Position numbers and translations under genes: made by a program
Notes under the pieces: generated by a model
Told to the model about the DNA's origin: nothing
Seen by the model: only the letters and a program-made list of their open reading frames with translations
Database searches by the model: none
Assembly (NCBI GenBank): GCA_030549495.1
Contig: JAUIRK010000817.1
Coordinates: forward strand, 1-64,000
Length of the DNA stretch: 64,000 bases
DNA from: Nectonema munidae
Taxonomy: Eukaryota > Nematomorpha > Nectonematoida > Nectonematidae
Reading direction: 5' to 3'
Shown here: in pieces, positions 59,270 through 64,000 of the stretch
Layout of the letters: each line of letters opens with the position of its first letter
How positions within the stretch are numbered: position 1 is the first letter of the stretch

Positions 59270-59649
59270 ACATACATACCTTTTATCTACCTTATATACA
59301 TACCTTTTGTAAGCTAATATACATACCTTTTGTAAGTTGAATTTTGAATTGGTCTAATAATGGTAATTTGAAGTGGCCTTTTTATTTTATACTTTTTTAT
59401 TAAAAATTTCCTACCACCAATAAAATATAGGAACGGTTAACAACACTCGCTAATTCAGCGTAACCGAGACGTAATTCATCGGTTAATTCAACTTGCAAAT
59501 AAATTGGAAGGTATTGTATAACCTCATTTTCATTCTAATTAAACTGTGTTTGCTTTTTTTCTTTTTCTTGACGAACTATTTTTGTATCTTATGTGTATAT
59601 CTATGGAGTCAAAATTTTTCCGAAATTAACCAGGTAATCAATCAGTTAA

Positions 59650-59779
59650 CCCATTTAAGGCCAAGCAAAGCAGACGATATCTAAAAAAACGCAGACGATT
59701 TATATTCAAAGTCATTGAAAAAGGCAGACGAAGATGAAATTACTTATGTTCCAAAATAGGAACATTGGCTGTAAATGGG
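59650..59779. mobile_element. TTAA miniature element M10
   Basis: TTAA 59646-59649 and 59780-59783. CCCATTTAAGGCC / GGCTGTAAATGGG ends. Palindrome ATGTTCCAAAATAGGAACAT next to the right end, three CAGACGA motifs. Opposite orientation to M7, 130 bp. Confidence 0.9.
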
Positions 59780-59789
59780 TTAATTAGGC

Positions 59790-61262
59790 AATGAAGTAAC
59801 TGATTAACGGAAAACACGGCTAATTACCCTCACTAGAAATAACCCTTAGGTAAGATTCCTCTAAGAAAAAACCCTATAAATCCTAAAAGAGAAGTAAGTA
59901 ACTTAGTTTTCAGTTTCAGTTTTCTACAAGTTTTCTACTTCTAACTAACTAAATTTTTTTAGCTAAAATTTATATAAATTTTAAATTTATGAAAAAATTG
60001 ACAAGGGGATATTTCCTAAAGAAGATTTTTCGTTGTCGTTTCTTTTCTTAAATGTTTTTCCTATCCGCAAACTACTTAACTTGCATCAATAGTTCGATAG
60101 AAGTTAGGGACGGGGATCCAGATGATGATGTGAAAGCCACACGCTCGTCAAAAATTGAAATAGAATTAAAATTCCTGAAAAATCTTAAGAACACGTCTTC
60201 TTAACTGGTAATAATCGTGGCGCTGGTCTCTGTAAGCACAATGCAAACGTAAGTATTTATTTATTGCTTTTTTAAACATAAAATATGTGATCAAATTTTC
60301 CCCAAAAAAATTCTTTTGATTTTTTTTTGAAGTTACATATAATAAATTTTGTGGTAGTAATCATTATTGAAACAAAGTTATATGAAATTTATATTTTGGA
60401 AAATAATTTATATAAGTAACTTTAAATTTTTGAACTTAAATTTTTTTTTAAATTCTCCTACCACTCTATTTGGAAGTCACTAAAATACTTTTGATGTTTC
60501 TCACAGATTGTAATTCTAAAAAATGGAATACTATTAAAGGGAATGAAAGAAGGCCTAACATGTTAATAGGAGAAAATGGTTTTATCGCCAGATTTTTCAA
60601 TGCATAGAATTCAAGGAATGTGAATTAAATTCCACCCGTCATATCAGGTTCGCTCAATTCTTCGTTCAATAAATTTTAATGGTTTCAGGGTATTCGATTA
60701 CGCTAATATTGGGTTGGGTGGAGGCAGGGTTGTGTAGTCTGAGGGAAAATTTCCTATTTCTCTTTCTAGTACTTAAAATTCGACACCGACTCCAAATCCT
60801 GTTCAGTAGGCCTACTTATTGTTCAGACACTAGAAAATTCGCATATTCATATTTTAGAATTTAGATTTCCTAATATAATATTGTTCTACATCCATTGTGT
60901 TTTTATTTCTGGAAAAGTAGGTATATAAAATCTATTATTATTATGATGACGCGATGAGGTGTTTTTTTCGTTTTGGTGCTAACAACATTATTTGCAAAAT
61001 TATTGATAAAATTTCAATTTATTTTTGATCGATATTTTGTCACTGAAAAGTAATGAGTCAAGTGGAGGTGTATAATAAATAATAATAATGATTGGCTGTA
61101 CTTTGTAGCTGCGAAAATTTTAATCGAAGTAATTGCTATTCAATTCCATTGAAAGTAAGAGTTTGCTTGCGTTTCCTTTAGCGCCTTGGTATTAAAGATA
61201 CGCGAGTCATTAATTTTTCCAACTTGCATTTTTCAAAAATTGAAAAGATGAGAAAATTCGTG
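59790..61262. other. Gene-free stretch
   Basis: Nothing coding is supported. The ACACCGACTCCAAATCC text at about 60783-60799 resembles terminal motifs at 35.6 and 44.4 kb. Confidence 0.4.
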
Positions 61263-61270
61263 TTTAATAA

Positions 61271-61400
61271 CCCATTAAGTTCCAATGTTCCCATTTGGGA
61301 ACATAAGTAATTTCATCTTCGTCTGCTTTTTTCAATGACTTTGAATATAAATCGTCTGCGTTTTTATAAATATCATCTGATTTCTATGGTACTTAATGGG
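61271..61400. mobile_element. TTAA miniature element M11
   Basis: Preceded by TTAATAA and followed by TTAA 61401-61404. CCCATTAAGTTCC / GGTACTTAATGGG ends, perfect palindrome ATGTTCCCATTTGGGAACAT, CTTCGTCTGC, ATCGTCTGCG and ATCATCTGAT. 130 bp. Confidence 0.9.
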
Positions 61401-62318
61401 TTAAAAATAGTTTTGTTTTTTTAAAATTAACACCATACTCAAATGTCAGACGGTTTTGCAACATGAATCGTTTAGATAACGGTGCTTAAAATACTACGAA
61501 CGTATTAAAACTTTTGGGCGCTTGTGTACCCTTTCATTCACACACCCTCACACTGAAAAAATATTTAAGAAAAAGTTTAATTTGTCTAATCATATGGTGT
61601 CGCTCTTTTTTGGGCGAAGTTGGAAGTACGACTTCCTTTCAAATATTAAAATTTTTTGAGTGTTTGAGGCCGAAATCTGAGTCTGATTTTTTTGGGTTTT
61701 TGAATAAGTACTTGGAATTGAAAATATTTTCCGTCTACCCCTGTAGCTTTGCTCATAATCACACTGGGTTTCCCATCCACCCGATTTAGCCAAGGGGTAT
61801 AGGCAATGCTTTTCGGTGGTATGTGTAAATTCAACCCTCCAAAATTGCTCCCATCAAAATTTCAGCCATGAAATATTAAAAGTTCCAGCTCAGATCATTC
61901 CATTATCAAAAGTAATTTTTATTTGCAGACATTCATTCTAAATTACTTCAAAAAACGTGTAGTGTTAAATTTATCCAAGGCGAGCGTAGCGTATACAACA
62001 TATATAGAAAGCCATAAAATGTTTAAATATTATTTTAACATCTATTGCTCATATTTCAAAGTAATTGTAAAAAATGAATGAATATGGGGTTGGAGCGTAG
62101 GTTCTTTATCTCGAATCCAGAACGACTATATAATCACAGGATCCTATATTCTGTTTAGTTATGCAAGAATATTTCGGTCCTTTGGATGCCATGCCCACAA
62201 CTAAAAAAGTGGAACAAATTTTTCCGGGTATAAATTATTTTCCGGTTATATGTACCAAAGAGCAATAACGCCGAATAACAGATATGCGGCTTGAGCCCGA
62301 TTCGGATATCCTCTTAGA

Positions 62319-62579
62319 CAGGGGTTCTTAACTCTTATTCTGTCATGGACCCGTTTAAAAAGCTGATGAAAGCTATGGACCCCCTCCAAGGGAATTTTCA
62401 TATAAAAGTCATTAAAAAAACCTTACAAGCAATTAATATTTCTACTTGCCAAAAAATAAGTTTTTATTTTAAAATGATCCATTATAAAATGTTTTAATGA
62501 AAAAAAATATATATGAAACCTCTTGAAACCCATACATTGGCTCCTAAGGGGTCTATGGACCACAGGTTAAGAATTCCTG
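62319..62579. mobile_element. Small non-autonomous hAT element
   Basis: CAGGGGTTCTTAACTCTTAT at the left, inverted CAGGAATTCTTAACCTGTGG at the right. Flanks CTCTTAGA (62311-62318) and CTCTAAGA (62580-62587) form an 8-bp duplication with one mismatch. TATGGACCCC near both ends. 261 bp, non-coding. Confidence 0.85.
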
Positions 62580-62599
62580 CTCTAAGATTTATCGGATCT

Positions 62600-62830
62600 T
62601 CTTCTTTTTAGCTCTATTAGCCCGTTTTTATACAGGATCGCTGTTTGAAATGAGTCTTTTCATTTAATTGCTTCTAATGCCATTCTGCAGTCTTTTTTCA
62701 AATCAAGGTTTTTCATCCCACCGTCAGCTATTATGCAGTCTTTCCATCTCAGCTTTGGTCTTTTTCCTTTGCCGTCCACTTGCTGTTTCATCATCATTCT
62801 AATTTTTCTAAGATTTACCGGATATTCGTC
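62600..62830 (-). mobile_element. LINE 3'-end fragment
   Basis: The minus strand reads KQQVDGKGKRPKLRWKDCII, then ADGGMKNLDLKKDCRMALEA. This matches the GxPxxRWxDxxxxDLKxL tail following the reverse transcriptase in many non-LTR elements. A stop follows. No catalytic part is present. Confidence 0.5.
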
Positions 62831-62924
62831 CAAATATTAAATTAAAGAATTCACATAATGTATAATCTAGTTCCGTTTATTTAAATTTCACAACAAAGTA
62901 AAAAAAATTTTATTTGCCCGTTTT

Positions 62925-63265
62925 TTATCCTGGTTTTCTTCCTCCGAAGAATTCAAAGGTTTTTACGGTTAGGTAGTGCTCTGGCGACCCGATTCTAACC
63001 TTGTTAGTAATCAAGCTATCACTAGACATTAAGATTTTTTCCCAAATTGGGAGCGTTCGCGTTAGGATTGTATCGTTCACTTAGCTGTATTTATATATTT
63101 GTAACATACATTCTTGTAAAAACAAGGTATAGCTATGCAGTAACAAGGGCCGGTAGGCGTTTAGTTGGATGGAAAGTCCAGGTAGACCTGGACCCAGCAT
63201 TTCGGGTGGGCCACGATATCCGAAAGGATGGGTGCGAACGTCACAAACAACTTAACTTAACTTAA
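62925..63265 (+). repeat. SINE-like dispersed repeat R1 (copy c, uninterrupted)
   Basis: Runs from CTGGTTTTCTTCCTCCGAAG to a tail of AACTTAACTTAACTT. Contains TAGCTATGCAGTAACAAGGG, GGAAAGTCCAGGTAGACCTG and GGATGGGTGCGAACGTCACA. The single TTAA at about 63028-63031 is the empty counterpart of the M3 insertion in copy b. Confidence 0.82.
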
Positions 63266-63269
63266 AAAA

Positions 63270-64000
63270 AATATAGAAAAATTGCAACTTGAAAATATTT
63301 AGAAAATAGGAATTTTTATTATTGAAATTATTATAATTTTGTAATTAGAGTTTTTATATTTTTACTAAAGCAAGGACTTTGTTTTTCTGAGATTTTTTTA
63401 TTCCTTAAAATTTAAGCTTTATTTCAAGTTTTGTAAAATCTTTATAATTTTTAATTTTACACAACGAATACAATTATTTTAAAAAAGAAGATAAAAAACA
63501 TCATTAAAAATTGTCAAAACTTGACTTTTAACCTTCGCTTGACAGACATTTTTTTCTAACGCCATTGACGGAGGACTCCGTGCTTTTTTGTCCAATTTTA
63601 AAACAAAGTTAGTTTTCTATATAAAGTTCATAATATCAAACAGCATAGCTGAAAACATATATTTTTGCAAAATTACAAGATAAAGATTTTAATTTATCAA
63701 TTTTTTTCAAAGGATTAACGTCATCTAAGTTCATAAAAATGTCTTATGAGTATGATCTCAGTATAGTATTTTAAATATTTTGTCACTTGTGAAAAAGTAA
63801 AAAGTTTTAAACTGAACATTTAAAAGTAATTGATTCAGAAAAAAAATTTAATACATTTTTTTTATTTTCAAGTTTTGTGAACATTTGAAGTATATTTTTA
63901 AAGTCAAAGTAAGGCTGGATTTCGGATAGATAGACGGACATCGAATAATAAAATTTAAACAAAAAAAACGAATATTTTCCAAAGAATCCGATACATCCCT
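63270..64000. other. A/T-rich window end without recognised features
   Basis: No exon, repeat family or terminal structure is recognised in this segment. Confidence 0.4.

Noticed and set aside
63047-63265. 72-codon frame, with a similar one at 31787-31987
   Set aside because: Both are translations of the non-coding repeat R1. Their similarity reflects the repeat, not a gene family.

Overview
The window looks like a strongly A/T-rich, repeat-dense animal genome. It has spliced genes with canonical GT-AG introns, tRNA-derived SINEs, LINE fragments and many cut-and-paste DNA transposons of the Tc1/pogo, hAT, piggyBac and P/THAP groups. Nothing in it is bacterial. An arthropod, perhaps a copepod such as a sea louse, is my best guess from composition and transposon mix, but no sequence here proves it.

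Three host genes can be supported. A lamin B receptor / delta(14)-sterol reductase family gene runs on the + strand, about 1.3-11.8 kb. It has eight well-phased exons, a possible extra 5' exon, and introns stuffed with transposon debris. A short single-pass membrane protein of unknown identity lies on the - strand at 17.0-17.3 kb. A complete, intronless TMEM87-family seven-transmembrane protein lies on the + strand at 23.6-25.3 kb. The three genes show no functional link beyond all being membrane proteins, and there is no operon logic in such a genome.

The rest is mobile DNA, much of it nested. There are two Tigger/pogo elements with TA flanks (19.8-22.3 kb and 48.1-49.7 kb). Two hAT elements are inserted back to back in one palindromic target (28.7-30.9 kb), and several small hAT elements occur elsewhere. 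A P-element-like THAP transposase is at 39.1-41.2 kb on the - strand, and a piggyBac transposase is at 51.0-52.6 kb. LINE reverse-transcriptase fragments lie at 9.5 and 35.7-38.0 kb, and a LINE ORF1 zinc-knuckle fragment at 22.9-23.2 kb. Several dispersed SINE-like families recur.

The most distinctive thing is a family of about twelve TTAA-flanked miniature elements of about 106-133 bp. Each combines terminal inverted repeats, an adjacent 16-20 bp palindrome that changes between subfamilies while staying self-complementary, and spaced CGTCTG motifs. One copy interrupts a dispersed repeat that is also present uninterrupted in the window. That gives a direct empty-site/filled-site proof of a TTAA duplication. 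I found no convincing LTR element, endogenous virus, CRISPR array, rRNA or functional tRNA.
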